Positions 1 through 9,176 are shown, counted from the stretch's first letter. The stretch is 64,000 nt of DNA from Cyclobacteriaceae bacterium (GCA_019638355.1 JAHBTY010000001.1:1178001-1242000); one strand, 5' to 3'. Program-made: numbers and translations. Notes: generated from the sequence alone by a model not told the origin.

Positions 1-1676
1 ACATCTTTATGGAAGATGTAAACAAGACGATCAAACAACTGGAGAGTAAGCGGCTGCGGTTACAATCACTCTCAACCTACTCGCGTGAGAACGCCATCAG
101 CCGTGATGCTACCAATGATTTCCTCAATGAAGCGATTGGCCAGCAACGTCAACCGGTGAAAGCGCATTTCAATGTGATGCTCTGGACAGACAACAAATCT
201 GAGCTGAAAGAGCTGAAGACGCAAGTATCATCTGCCCTTGCACAAATGGATGCAGTTGCCAAACAGGAATCCGATGGAGCACCTCAAATATTTTGGGCAG
301 GCATACCAGGCAATGAAGCGGACTTTCCAATCAACGACACCTTTGATACGTTTGTGGAGCAAGCTACATGCTTTCTCAACCTTGAAACTTCATACCGTTC
401 TTCATTAAGTCCGGTTGGTATTCGTCTCGGTGATCGTCTTACAGGTAAACCCGTGCATGTTGATATTTCAGATGAACCTGTGAAGCGGGGCATCTGCACC
501 AACCGTAACAAATTTATTCTCGGTCCTTCGGGATCGGGAAAGTCATTCTTCACCAATCACATGGTCCGCACATATTATGAACAAGGCACACACATCGTGC
601 TCGTGGACGTAGGCCATTCCTACAAAGGACTGTGTGATTTGGTGATTGGATATTATTTCACCTACGATGAATCCAACCCGATCAAATTCAACCCCTTCTT
701 CATCAGTGATGGTGATGTGCTCGACACCGAGAAGAAGGAAAGCATCAAGACGCTGCTGTTAGCGCTGTGGAAGAAGGACGATGAAACCTTTAACCGTTCG
801 GAGTATGTGGCCTTGTCGATCTCTCTTCAAATGTATTATGAAAAGTTGGGCAAGGATAAAAAGCTGTTCCCATGTTTTAACACCTACTATGAATTCTTGC
901 GTGATGAATTTGTATCGATACTCAAAGCAGACAAGGTAAAGGAGAAAGACTTCGATGCAGAGAATTTCCTGTACGTACTCCGTCCATACTATAAGGGCGG
1001 TGAGTTTGACTACTTGCTGAATGCCACAGAGAACCTCGACCTGCTTCGTGAACGGTTTATTGTATTTGAACTTGACAACATCAAAGATCATCCGATTCTC
1101 TTTCCGGTCGTGACCATCATTATCATGGAGGTGTTCATCTCCAAGATGCGCAAGCTGAAAGGTATACGCAAAATGATTCTCATTGAAGAGGCATGGAAAG
1201 CCATTGCCAAGGAAGGAATGGCGGAGTACATCAAGTACTTATTCAAAACGGTTCGGAAGTTTTATGGCGAAGCAATTGTCGTCACACAAGAGGTGGAAGA
1301 CATTATCAGTTCACCCATTGTCAAGCAAGCCATCATTAACAACTCCGACTGCAAGATCCTGCTCGATCAGAGTAAGTATCAAAACAAGTTTGATCAGATT
1401 CAGGAATTGTTGGGGCTCACTGAAAAGGAGAAAGCACTTGTGCTTTCCATTAACAAGAGCAATGATCCATCACGCAAATACAAAGAAGTATTTATCAGCC
1501 TGGGTGGAGTGCTTTCGAAAGTATATGCAACAGAAGTATCACTGGAAGAGTACCTGGCGTACACCACAGAAGAATCGGAAAAGATGAAGGTGCAAGCCTA
1601 CACGAAGAAATGGGGCGATATCCGCAAAGGGATTGCCGCACTGGCTAATGATATCCGCATGGGAAACATAGCTTAA
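1..1676 (+). CDS. traG: TraG/VirB4-family conjugation ATPase, 5'-truncated by window
   Basis: This is the C-terminal two-thirds of the VirB4-type ATPase that energises Bacteroidota type IV secretion for conjugation at the inner membrane. Counting from the first Met in the window (position 9), a Walker A GPSGSGKS lies at residues 172-179 and a Walker B-like strand (MILIEEAW) near residue 387, followed by a VTQE sensor segment. The frame is open back to position 3 and full-length family members are about 800 aa, so the Met at 9 is internal and the gene starts before the window. It is the first gene of a same-strand tra operon. The family call is firm; the name follows CTnDOT usage. Confidence 0.93.
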   Translation, partial: IFMEDVNKTIKQLESKRLRLQSLSTYSRENAISRDATNDFLNEAIGQQRQPVKAHFNVMLWTDNKSELKELKTQVSSALAQMDAVAKQESDGAPQIFWAGIPGNEADFPINDTFDTFVEQATCFLNLETSYRSSLSPVGIRLGDRLTGKPVHVDISDEPVKRGICTNRNKFILGPSGSGKSFFTNHMVRTYYEQGTHIVLVDVGHSYKGLCDLVIGYYFTYDESNPIKFNPFFISDGDVLDTEKKESIKTLLLALWKKDDETFNRSEYVALSISLQMYYEKLGKDKKLFPCFNTYYEFLRDEFVSILKADKVKEKDFDAENFLYVLRPYYKGGEFDYLLNATENLDLLRERFIVFELDNIKDHPILFPVVTIIIMEVFISKMRKLKGIRKMILIEEAWKAIAKEGMAEYIKYLFKTVRKFYGEAIVVTQEVEDIISSPIVKQAIINNSDCKILLDQSKYQNKFDQIQELLGLTEKEKALVLSINKSNDPSRKYKEVFISLGGVLSKVYATEVSLEEYLAYTTEESEKMKVQAYTKKWGDIRKGIAALANDIRMGNIA

Positions 1677-1694
1677 CATCAAAACACGTCAGTC

Positions 1695-2372
1695 ATGAAG
1701 AAGATATTCTTAATAGTTTTTCTAACCACGGTTTGCCTGACAACAACACCTACACCGGAAGCTCAGGCTGCCATACCGATTGCCAAGATCATCAAGGAAG
1801 CAGTCAAAAAAGTAATCAAAGCTGTTGACCTGATGATCCAACGCTTGCAAAACAAAACCATCTGGCTTCAGAATGCCCAGAAGGTACTCGAGAACAAACT
1901 TTCAGAACTCAAACTCACCGAGATCGCACAGTGGACAGAGAAGCACCGTAAGCTCTACGAGCAGTACTACGATGAGTTGTGGAAAGTAAAAAATACACTG
2001 GCCGCCTATCAGCGCATCCGGCAGATTATGGATAAGCAGATTCGTATCGTGGATGAATACAAACGTGCATGGAACCTGGTGCGACAAGACAAACACTTTA
2101 CAGAAAGTGAAATCGACTACGTGTACCGGGTGTACAAAGGTATCCTCAATGAAAGTGTACGGAACCTGGATCAGATACTACTGGTCATCAACTCTTTCAA
2201 AACACAGATGACCGATGCGCAGCGACTGGCGATCATCACGCAAGCCGGAGACCGGATCGAACAGAATTTTATTGACTTGCTGGAATTCAATATGAATACC
2301 TACCAGATCAGTTTGAACCGGGCGAAGACGCAATATGAGATTGATCGTGTGAAAAAACTCTATGGTTTATGA
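1695..2372 (+). CDS. TraI-like secreted conjugation protein, copy 1
   Basis: A 225-residue protein with an N-terminal signal peptide (about residues 1-25, ending near AQA) followed by a mostly helical, charged body. It resembles the DUF4141/TraI-type periplasmic proteins of Bacteroidota conjugative elements and is placed where traI sits, between traG and traJ. Its C-terminal half (ESEIDYVYRVYKGIL...NLDQIL) is recognisably related to the products of the genes at 2782 and 3423, making it one of three paralogues. It starts 18 nt after traG and overlaps the next gene by 4 nt (ATGA). A VirB5-like minor pilus role is only a guess. Confidence 0.78.
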   Translation: MKKIFLIVFLTTVCLTTTPTPEAQAAIPIAKIIKEAVKKVIKAVDLMIQRLQNKTIWLQNAQKVLENKLSELKLTEIAQWTEKHRKLYEQYYDELWKVKNTLAAYQRIRQIMDKQIRIVDEYKRAWNLVRQDKHFTESEIDYVYRVYKGILNESVRNLDQILLVINSFKTQMTDAQRLAIITQAGDRIEQNFIDLLEFNMNTYQISLNRAKTQYEIDRVKKLYGL

Positions 2373-2779
2373 CCATGCAACATCTAGGAAATCACATCGC
2401 AGATTTTCTCAAACTCATGAATGAGAGAGGTTATGACGGACACTTCCTATGCAATTCCGCTCATCCTGGGAAGTTAAAGGACTCACTTAACCAACATCTG
2501 CTGGACGTTTTGCAGGGACGATCATCAGTGCCACCATTCTTCCTGAGTACTTATTCCCTTTGGCGGGATGAGCAAAGCCCATACGTACGATGTGATTTTA
2601 AAGTACACCATAGTCATTCAGAAGGCTTTCGTGTCGAAAAAATGGATATCACCAATGGAAGTAGCACTGGAAATATAAAAAGTGTAACAGTACCGCTTGG
2701 TGCCAACATTGAAATGCCCTATTGCGAACATGCAAACCGCATGGTCTTAGGTGACGATAGAAAACGAAAAATCAGATAA
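2369..2779 (+). CDS. Hypothetical protein in transfer operon
   Basis: 136 residues, not recognised. No signal peptide or membrane segment is visible; the protein is His-rich (HLGNH, HHSHSEG) with a basic end (DDRKRKIR). The ATGA overlap with the upstream traI-like gene and the 2-nt gap to the next gene support translation as part of the operon. It separates two members of the TraI-like triplet, so it may be a later insertion into the transfer module. Real gene likely; function unknown. Confidence 0.6.
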   Translation: MTMQHLGNHIADFLKLMNERGYDGHFLCNSAHPGKLKDSLNQHLLDVLQGRSSVPPFFLSTYSLWRDEQSPYVRCDFKVHHSHSEGFRVEKMDITNGSSTGNIKSVTVPLGANIEMPYCEHANRMVLGDDRKRKIR

Positions 2780-2781
2780 CG

Positions 2782-3426
2782 ATGAAACGAATAACAATAC
2801 TACTGGTCGTGCTCTGCTGTGGAGCTGCACAGGCGCAGACACCCAACGGGAACGAGTGGTTCCGGCAAAAGAAAACACAACGCAAGTACCTGATTCAACA
2901 GATTGCAGCCTTGAAAGTATATCTCGAATACCTGAAGAAGGGATACATGATCGTTGACAAGGGACTCACCACCATAGGCGACATCAAGGATGGAACATTC
3001 ACGATGGACAAAGACTATGTCAACTCCCTGAAGCAAGTCAGTCCGGTGGTGAAGAACTCTCCCAAATTAAATGAAGTGATCGTCTATCAGAACAGCATTC
3101 GAAAAGACTTGTACAAGCTCATGGTTGATTCACGCAAAGACGAAAACCTTTCTCGTGAAGAGGTGGAATACATCGAAGAGGTATATAAGAACATGCTGGA
3201 GGAGTGTGAAACCTCCATCGATGAACTCATTGTCGTCACCACTTCTGGTGAAGCAGAAATGAAAGACGATGAGCGCCTGCTACGCCTTGATAAAGTACAT
3301 GACGACATGCAGGATAAGTATACCTTCACACAAGACTTCATCAGTAGCACCCGACTACTTTGTGTGGAGCGAGCAAAAGAGAAAAATCAAATCAAACGTT
3401 CAGAACAATTAATGAAATCAGTATGA
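2782..3426 (+). CDS. TraI-like secreted conjugation protein, copy 2
   Basis: 214 residues beginning with a clear signal peptide (about 1-19, ending AQAQ), then helical sequence with KKGYMIVDKGLTTIGDIKDGTF. This segment is close in arrangement to MYKGYKILTKGYNTIKDIAEGNF in the next gene, showing the two are paralogues. A motif around SREEVEYIEEVYKNML is shared by all three copies. It overlaps the next gene by 4 nt. Probably periplasmic and part of the conjugation apparatus; exact role unknown. Confidence 0.78.
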   Translation: MKRITILLVVLCCGAAQAQTPNGNEWFRQKKTQRKYLIQQIAALKVYLEYLKKGYMIVDKGLTTIGDIKDGTFTMDKDYVNSLKQVSPVVKNSPKLNEVIVYQNSIRKDLYKLMVDSRKDENLSREEVEYIEEVYKNMLEECETSIDELIVVTTSGEAEMKDDERLLRLDKVHDDMQDKYTFTQDFISSTRLLCVERAKEKNQIKRSEQLMKSV

Positions 3427-4085
3427 AAGCTCTCCTGCACATTCCCATTGTCGTGAAGACCGCAATGATTGTCGTGCTGTTCTTCGTGCTCACTCTTCCA
3501 ACCAGAGTCCAGGCTCAATCCCAGGAAGCTGCTCAACTCATCTTAAATTACGAGAAGCTTCAGCAGCTTGAAGAGATACTCGATAATATGTATAAAGGGT
3601 ATAAGATTCTTACCAAAGGATACAATACCATCAAGGACATTGCCGAAGGTAATTTCAATCTGCATCAGGTTTTCCTTGATGGCCTCTTTGCCGTGAACCC
3701 ATCGGTAAGAAATTATAAACGCATACCCTACATCATCCAGTACCAGCAGTTTCTGGTGAAAGAATACAAGCGGGCATTCAACCGCTTCAAAAATGATCCG
3801 AACCTGACGGTAAGGGAAATCAAATATTTGGAGAATGTCTATGGCTCGCTGTTTAAACAAAGTCTCCGGAACCTCGATGAATTACTCATGATCATAACAG
3901 CAACCAAACTGCGCATGAGCGATGAAGAAAGACTTCAGGCCATTGACAGGATTTACTTAGACATGGAAAACAAACTGGTATTCCTGAAAGTGTTCAACAG
4001 CAGCACCCAGATGCTGGCTATGCAACGCGCGCGTGAGAACCACGATGTAGAAACACTACAGAAACTCTATGAAGTAACACCTTAA
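3423..4085 (+). CDS. TraI-like secreted conjugation protein, copy 3
   Basis: 220 residues from the ATG at 3423, which overlaps the stop of the previous gene by 4 nt and is followed directly by a long signal peptide ending near VQAQ. The frame is open back to 3360 but those extra residues would precede the signal peptide. The body repeats the family pattern KGYKILTKGYNTIKDI and REIKYLENVYGSLFKQSLRNLDELL. It lies 10 nt before traJ, the usual neighbour of traI in CTnDOT-type operons, so this copy may be the positional traI orthologue. Confidence 0.8.
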   Translation: MKALLHIPIVVKTAMIVVLFFVLTLPTRVQAQSQEAAQLILNYEKLQQLEEILDNMYKGYKILTKGYNTIKDIAEGNFNLHQVFLDGLFAVNPSVRNYKRIPYIIQYQQFLVKEYKRAFNRFKNDPNLTVREIKYLENVYGSLFKQSLRNLDELLMIITATKLRMSDEERLQAIDRIYLDMENKLVFLKVFNSSTQMLAMQRARENHDVETLQKLYEVTP

Positions 4086-4095
4086 ATCACTTACG

Positions 4096-5280
4096 ATGAA
4101 AAACATTTTGAAGACCATGCTCGTCATGGTTACTGGAATACTATTGCCATCCGTTTCTTTCGGACAGACCTTTGCCGGAGAGATTCACAGTCTCCAGAGC
4201 GTACTGGATGAGCTGTATGCAGACATGCTTCCGTTATGCAATCAGCTTATTGGAGTCGGAAGAGGCATTGCAGGCTTTGCCGCTCTCTGGTACATCGCTT
4301 CGCGTGTATGGCGCAGCATCGCTAATGCGGAACCGATTGATTTCTATCCGTTGCTTCGTCCATTCGCGTTGGGTCTGGCCATATTACTTTTTCCGTATGT
4401 GATCGCGATGATGAACGGTGTGCTCAAGCCTACAGTGACAGGTACGGCTGCGATGATGAACAATTCCAATAACGCCATTGCCTATCTGCTAAAGCAAAAA
4501 GAAGAAGCGATCAAGAAGACGATCACCTGGCAATTGTACGGTGACGAAGGAACGCATGGTAAATGGTATCGCTACACCTATCCCGATGGCGAGGAAGAAT
4601 CAGGTCTTGACCTATTGAGTAACGGCATCAAGTTCCTGATGGCCAAGACAGCCTATGGTATCAAGAACGCCATCAAACAGTGGATGTCAGAAATACTACA
4701 CATCCTCTATGAAGCAGCCGCGCTTTGCATCAACACACTGCGAACATTTTACCTGATTGTACTCGCTATACTTGGTCCACTGGTATTTGGCTTATCTGTA
4801 TTTGATGGATTGCAGAATACACTCACCGTTTGGATCGCCCGCTATATCAATGTATTCCTTTGGCTACCGGTAGCCAACATCTTTGGCAGCATCATCGCCA
4901 AGATTCAGGAGAACATGCTTCGCATCGACATTGAACAGATCAATATGTATGGCGATACATTCTTCAGTGCTTCCGATACAGGCTACATCATCTTTCTCAT
5001 CATTGGTATCATCGGATATTTTACTGTTCCCTCTGTAGCGAATTACATCGTGCATGCTGGTGGCGGAAATATCCTGCTTCACAAAACCTCCAATGTATTT
5101 ATGGGAACAGCACGTTCTGCTGCATCGATGACTGTGGCCGGAGCAACCGCTGCTGCAGGAATTTTTAGATCATCTCCATCCTCAGAATCACAGGCGGGAT
5201 CAGCGAGACCGTCAGCAGCGAACAAGGATACAAAATCATCCGGTGGCTATATGCACGATAAACTTTCGGGTAACAAATAA
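4096..5280 (+). CDS. traJ: Conjugative transposon protein TraJ (VirB6-like)
   Basis: 394-residue polytopic inner-membrane protein with a signal-like start (1-23), an early segment GRGIAGFAALWYIASRVWRS, and further hydrophobic stretches near residues 90-110, 215-240 and 290-315. The LLRPFALGLAILLFPY segment and overall plan match TraJ of Bacteroidota conjugative elements, thought to form the VirB6-like inner-membrane channel. The last 50 residues are Ala/Ser-rich, polar and probably cytoplasmic. Gene order traI-traJ-traK supports the call. Confidence 0.88.
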   Translation: MKNILKTMLVMVTGILLPSVSFGQTFAGEIHSLQSVLDELYADMLPLCNQLIGVGRGIAGFAALWYIASRVWRSIANAEPIDFYPLLRPFALGLAILLFPYVIAMMNGVLKPTVTGTAAMMNNSNNAIAYLLKQKEEAIKKTITWQLYGDEGTHGKWYRYTYPDGEEESGLDLLSNGIKFLMAKTAYGIKNAIKQWMSEILHILYEAAALCINTLRTFYLIVLAILGPLVFGLSVFDGLQNTLTVWIARYINVFLWLPVANIFGSIIAKIQENMLRIDIEQINMYGDTFFSASDTGYIIFLIIGIIGYFTVPSVANYIVHAGGGNILLHKTSNVFMGTARSAASMTVAGATAAAGIFRSSPSSESQAGSARPSAANKDTKSSGGYMHDKLSGNK

Positions 5281-5289
5281 GAACAGCGC

Positions 5290-5907
5290 ATGTTTCAGCA
5301 ACTCAAAAATATCGATACAGCCTTCCGGCACATACGGCTGTTCTCACTGGTGCTCATTGCAGCGTGTGGCTTCATCTGTTGTTATACTGTGTACAAGAGT
5401 TTTCAACTCATTACACAGACACAAGAAAGAATTTACATTCTCTCCAATGAGAAAGCCCTGGAAGCATACTCTGCGGAACGTAAGGACAACATACCGGTGG
5501 AAGCACGTGATCATGTGAAGATGTTCCATCACTACTTCTTCACCCTCGATCCGGATGACAAGATGATCCAGGTCAACATTACGAAGGCACTGTATCTGGC
5601 GGATGTTTCTGCTAAACGTCAATACGACAACCTGAAAGAAAACAGGTATTACTCCAATATCATCTCCGGCAATATCAGCCAGGGCATTGAAGTGGATAGC
5701 ATCCAATTGAACCTTGACAATTACCCGTACTACTTCCGCTACTATTCGAAGCAACGCATCATACGCGCTACTTCCATCGTTATGCGCAGCCTTATTACTG
5801 AAGGCTACCTGCGTAACGTAGCCCGGTCTGATAACAACGCACATGGTTTCCTGATCGAACGGTGGAATACGCTGGAGAACAAAGACATTAAAACCATAAA
5901 CCGATAA
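5290..5907 (+). CDS. traK: Conjugative transposon protein TraK (VirB8-like)
   Basis: 205 residues: a short cytoplasmic N-terminus, one membrane anchor at about 17-39 (FSLVLIAACGFICCYTVYKS), and a periplasmic domain. It carries TraK features such as DHVKMFHHYFFTLDPDD and a C-terminal NPHGFLIERW-like end, here NAHGFLIERW. Length and order between TraJ and TraM fit the family, which is thought to be the VirB8-like scaffold. The gaps to both neighbours are under 10 nt. Confidence 0.9.
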   Translation: MFQQLKNIDTAFRHIRLFSLVLIAACGFICCYTVYKSFQLITQTQERIYILSNEKALEAYSAERKDNIPVEARDHVKMFHHYFFTLDPDDKMIQVNITKALYLADVSAKRQYDNLKENRYYSNIISGNISQGIEVDSIQLNLDNYPYYFRYYSKQRIIRATSIVMRSLITEGYLRNVARSDNNAHGFLIERWNTLENKDIKTINR

Positions 5908-5909
5908 CC

Positions 5910-6365
5910 ATGAAAACAACAGATAAGCACTCCGGAAAAAGGACATCCGAAGAAGCATCCGTCAAAGAGAAACTTCTCGGCTCAATAAATTTATTGCTGC
6001 ACAAGTTGGCAGACTATCTAAGAACACAAAGCGAAAAGCTTTCCTCATCACAAAAGAAGCTGGCTCTGGCATTCTTTGGTTTGCTTATGGGTGGCATTTG
6101 TTTAACGCTAACGATCCGTCCATTCTATTACTCATCGCCAAGCGAATTCAATTTGCCGGAAGGCATGACAACTAAAGGACGGGTGATACCACCTGCTGAC
6201 CGTGAAGCCATGTTTTCGGAAGAGGACTATCTCATGCTCATGAAATTCAAGTCCACACTGGATAGTTTGTATAAAACCGACAGGCCAGTTTATGATGATT
6301 TGCTTCGTGGCCGCAAAGGCTTACTCGATAGCATCAACTTCCTCATTCACTTCTATAAGGAGTGA
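5910..6365 (+). CDS. TraL-position small membrane protein
   Basis: 151 residues with a charged N-terminus (about 1-45) and one membrane segment near residues 48-70 (LALAFFGLLMGGICLTLTI), then a polar periplasmic tail. It begins 2 nt after traK and precedes traM, the slot occupied by TraL in CTnDOT-like operons. Primary-sequence identity with TraL cannot be confirmed by eye, so the symbol is left empty. Likely an accessory component of the mating-pair complex. Confidence 0.7.
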   Translation: MKTTDKHSGKRTSEEASVKEKLLGSINLLLHKLADYLRTQSEKLSSSQKKLALAFFGLLMGGICLTLTIRPFYYSSPSEFNLPEGMTTKGRVIPPADREAMFSEEDYLMLMKFKSTLDSLYKTDRPVYDDLLRGRKGLLDSINFLIHFYKE

Positions 6366-6421
6366 TCACCCGTAAATGATCCGATTCTCAATTTAAATTC
6401 TCAACGCTAAATACTATTCAC

Positions 6422-7747
6422 ATGAAACCGCATTCACAAAAATTCTTACAGCAGCGCAGATTCTACATGGTATTGCCCTTGCTGGTTACACCATTTATTA
6501 CCATGATCTTCTGGGCACTTGGAGGAGGACAAGGAACCCCTGTTCAAGCCCAGGAAGTCAAGTCCGGATTAAATACAGAACTCCCTGGTGCACACTTCGA
6601 CAAAGAGGATGAACTCTGGGATAAGTTCGCCCTGTATGAACAGGCCAAGCGTGATTCCATCAAATACGAAGAAGCGAGACGCAACGATCCTTATTATGTT
6701 GTAGCCACGCTAACGGGCAAAAATTCGCCTGACACAATTCCCAAAGAAGAAAGTAAACTCAATACTTCGCTGGGCAGTAAAAACAAGTATGCACAGATGG
6801 ATCAGAACGAAGCGATGATCAACCAGAAGCTGGAACAACTCACCCGGCAGCTTAATCAGACCGATCAACCCGTTAAGGCTGTTCAGAAATCTCCAATCAA
6901 GGAAGATGATGTTACTGCCTCTGGCAATGGAATGACGGAAGATGTTGACCGTCTTGAAAAGATGATGCAGATCATGGCGGGTTCGGACACCAACGATCCG
7001 GAGATGCAACAGATCGAGAGCATGCTCGATAAAATACTTGACGTACAACATCCTGAACGTGTGCGTGAAAAGATCAGGGAACAAAGTGCTCAGCACAAGC
7101 AACAGGTATTCCCTGTGGAAGCGGCAATTACGGGAGATAACATTTCACTTGTGGAGGGTATTGCACCGCGAGTGATAATGACGAATGTTGATAGCACATC
7201 AGACGCCATCTATATACCACAATCAAGCAGCAATGGATTTTACGGACTCGATGATGACGTGCAATCGGAGGATGAAAATTCTAATGCGATTCAAGCGGTC
7301 ATTCATGACACACAAACTTTGGTAGCGGGTTCAACAGTCAAGCTAAGACTACTGACTGATGTCTATATCAATGGTCAGCTTGTAGAAAAAGATCAGTTCG
7401 TTTTTGGAACCTGTGCAATCAGTGGTGAGCGGCTCACCATTACGATCAATTCCATCCGTGATGAACATTCCGTGCTACCGGTTTCACTGACCGTCTTCGA
7501 CCTCGATGGCATGGAAGGTATTTACATTCCCGGTGCCATTACACGCGATGCCGCCAAGCAAGCTTCCAGTCAATCGATACAGGACGTGCAGTTATCCTCA
7601 ATGGACGACTCGTTGGGTGTGCAGGCCGCTACGGCAGGCATTGAAGCTGCCAAGGGTTTATTCTCGCGAAAAGCAAAGCTCATCAAGGTTACGGTGAAAG
7701 CTGGTTACCAGGTCTTGCTCAAAGACAAGAATCAATCTGTTCAATAA
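6422..7747 (+). CDS. traM: Conjugative transposon protein TraM (VirB10-like)
   Basis: 441 residues with one N-terminal membrane segment (about 15-35, MVLPLLVTPFITMIFWAL), a long low-complexity linker rich in Gln, Asp and Glu, and a conserved C-terminal periplasmic domain. That domain contains IHDTQTLVAGSTVKLRLL, a DVYINGQLVEKDQFVFGTC block and VFDLDGMEGIYIPGAI, all typical of TraM. It is the VirB10-like component joining inner and outer membrane complexes. An AT-rich 56-nt gap separates it from the upstream gene. Confidence 0.92.
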   Translation: MKPHSQKFLQQRRFYMVLPLLVTPFITMIFWALGGGQGTPVQAQEVKSGLNTELPGAHFDKEDELWDKFALYEQAKRDSIKYEEARRNDPYYVVATLTGKNSPDTIPKEESKLNTSLGSKNKYAQMDQNEAMINQKLEQLTRQLNQTDQPVKAVQKSPIKEDDVTASGNGMTEDVDRLEKMMQIMAGSDTNDPEMQQIESMLDKILDVQHPERVREKIREQSAQHKQQVFPVEAAITGDNISLVEGIAPRVIMTNVDSTSDAIYIPQSSSNGFYGLDDDVQSEDENSNAIQAVIHDTQTLVAGSTVKLRLLTDVYINGQLVEKDQFVFGTCAISGERLTITINSIRDEHSVLPVSLTVFDLDGMEGIYIPGAITRDAAKQASSQSIQDVQLSSMDDSLGVQAATAGIEAAKGLFSRKAKLIKVTVKAGYQVLLKDKNQSVQ

Positions 7748-7778
7748 TTTATCAATAACCATTTAAACAAATCAAACT

Positions 7779-7970
7779 GTGAGCTTAGTCGCTAGAATTA
7801 TTTTATGGGGGATACTGCTGTTGATACTGAAAGACGCAAACAGCCAACCCCGAATTGAAAGTGAGTACGTTGTGTCTGCTACAACTTCTCAATAGGTCGC
7901 TAAGGCAGAACGAGGTCCGGAACTCGTTAAGGGTACACCTGTAGAATTGCAGGTGGCAGTTGTCTCTTGA
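7779..7970 (+). pseudogene. Small signal-peptide gene interrupted by an amber codon
   Basis: A GTG-start frame encodes a hydrophobic leader (VARIILWGILLLILKDAN) and then a short polar stretch up to a TAG at 7893-7895. The same frame continues without another stop for 24 codons to a TGA at 7968-7970. A single C-to-T change (CAG to TAG) would explain this as a 63-residue secreted or membrane-anchored protein. The 38-residue product before the TAG may still be made. It sits between traM and traN. The reading as a broken gene is inference. Confidence 0.4.
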
Positions 7971-7982
7971 GAAAGGAGATCA

Positions 7983-8120
7983 ATGGGAATGACATATAAA
8001 CTACTTAAACATAATAGTCATGCTATTTCTTCTTGGTGCTATTGGTGCGTTTGTTACGCACGCGTGGCCGGTATTGCTGCTGCTGTTGTTGTAGGCGGTA
8101 ACCCACGCAAAAGTCTGTAG
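7983..8120 (+). CDS. 45-residue small protein with strong Shine-Dalgarno site
   Basis: ATG at 7983 is preceded at 6-nt spacing by AAAGGAGA, an unusually strong ribosome-binding site for this phylum, where such sites are weak or absent. The predicted peptide has a basic N-terminus, a Trp/Cys-rich centre (SSWCYWCVCY) and a hydrophobic AGIAAAVVVGG segment ending in basic residues. A competing 24-codon frame (8022-8096, Leu-rich) overlaps it. No family is recognised. It could be a leader peptide, a small membrane protein or chance. Confidence 0.4.
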   Translation: MGMTYKLLKHNSHAISSWCYWCVCYARVAGIAAAVVVGGNPRKSL

Positions 8121-8161
8121 TTGGTTAAAACAAATTGTTAAACTTTTAAACATCCAGTAAT

Positions 8162-8257
8162 ATGAAAGGCGTAGTAACCTTGTCAATTCTGTCCTTCTTC
8201 AATAACCTCTACATCAAACTTCTGATGCTGGGCGGATTGGGGGACCTGTTCTGGTAA
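8162..8257 (+). CDS. 31-residue hydrophobic small protein
   Basis: A short frame starting ATG AAA GGC, with a predicted single hydrophobic helix and ending GGLGDLFW. It lies 70 nt before the traN start, in the 580-nt gap between traM and traN. Its size, hydrophobicity and position match a small membrane peptide, but there is no homology or codon evidence beyond that. May be chance. Confidence 0.3.
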   Translation: MKGVVTLSILSFFNNLYIKLLMLGGLGDLFW

Positions 8258-8327
8258 AACACCAGCATAAACGTGAGTTGTGGTAAGCGATTACCACAAC
8301 TTCTTCCATCAACTTAAAATTCAAACT

Positions 8328-9176
8328 ATGTTACACATATCGAACAAAATAAGTATGCGATTCGCGCTTCTGCTATTCTTCGCCTTTGCTGCGATGAAAG
8401 GGAGCGGACAATCTTCCGCTGACGTCAAGACTGTTGAAGTTACATACAACAAAACATCCAGCATCATTTTCAATTCCGGTATCACTTCCGTTGATCGTGG
8501 TAGCCGAGATGTATTGGCGCAAAAAGCAAAGGGCGTGAACAATGTTCTTCAATTAAAAGCAGGACGGATAAATTTCAAAGAGACAAACCTGACAGTGATT
8601 ACCAGCGATGGCAAGCTTCATCATTTTACGGTGAGCTATGCGGATCGCCCCAGGTCATTCACCATGCAAGTCAATGATACAGGTGCTTCCGAAAAAGGTG
8701 ATGTTCCAATGCTCTTTCAGACGCAAATGACATCATCTGAAATGGAACGCTACGCTGAAGGAATTCTTAATCTGTCTCAACGAGGTGCCCTAAGCAAGAC
8801 AGTGCACTATGGTATGAAGTTATCCTTGCAAGGAATATTCATTGAGGGTAACGTCATGTTCTATCATCTGCGTATTGCAAACCGGTCAAACATTCCCTTT
8901 CACACAGACATGCTTCGGTTTTATGTGAAGGACAAACAAAACGTAAAACGTACCGCATCACAGGAGATTTCTGTCCTACCACTTTTTATTCATGGCAATG
9001 CGGATGAACTGAAAGGTGCAACTACACAGGACGTGATCGTGGCTCTTGAAAAGTTTACCATTCCGGATGCAAAAGTTCTCGCCATTGAACTGCTGGAAAG
9101 AAAAGGCGGAAGACACCTGAAGCTCCTGCTGAAAAACCGGACGATCATTCGGGCGCAACCTGTTCCTGATAACTAA
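8328..9176 (+). CDS. traN: Conjugative transposon protein TraN (VirB9-like)
   Basis: 282 residues from the ATG at 8328; an in-frame GTG at 8280 would add 16 residues ahead of the signal peptide and is less likely. The signal peptide (about 1-28, ending near GSGQ) is followed by a beta-rich domain with SIIFNSGITSVDRGSRDVLAQKAKGVNNVLQLKA and NLTVITSDGKLHHFTV, typical of TraN. TraN is the outer-membrane-associated, VirB9-like partner of TraM. This is the last recognisable tra gene; traO, traP and traQ do not follow. Confidence 0.9.
   Translation: MLHISNKISMRFALLLFFAFAAMKGSGQSSADVKTVEVTYNKTSSIIFNSGITSVDRGSRDVLAQKAKGVNNVLQLKAGRINFKETNLTVITSDGKLHHFTVSYADRPRSFTMQVNDTGASEKGDVPMLFQTQMTSSEMERYAEGILNLSQRGALSKTVHYGMKLSLQGIFIEGNVMFYHLRIANRSNIPFHTDMLRFYVKDKQNVKRTASQEISVLPLFIHGNADELKGATTQDVIVALEKFTIPDAKVLAIELLERKGGRHLKLLLKNRTIIRAQPVPDN

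Noticed and set aside
5344-5958. Long minus-strand ORF (204 codons) opposite traK
   Set aside because: It is a frame shadow of traK, which has clear family motifs; the antisense product resembles nothing.
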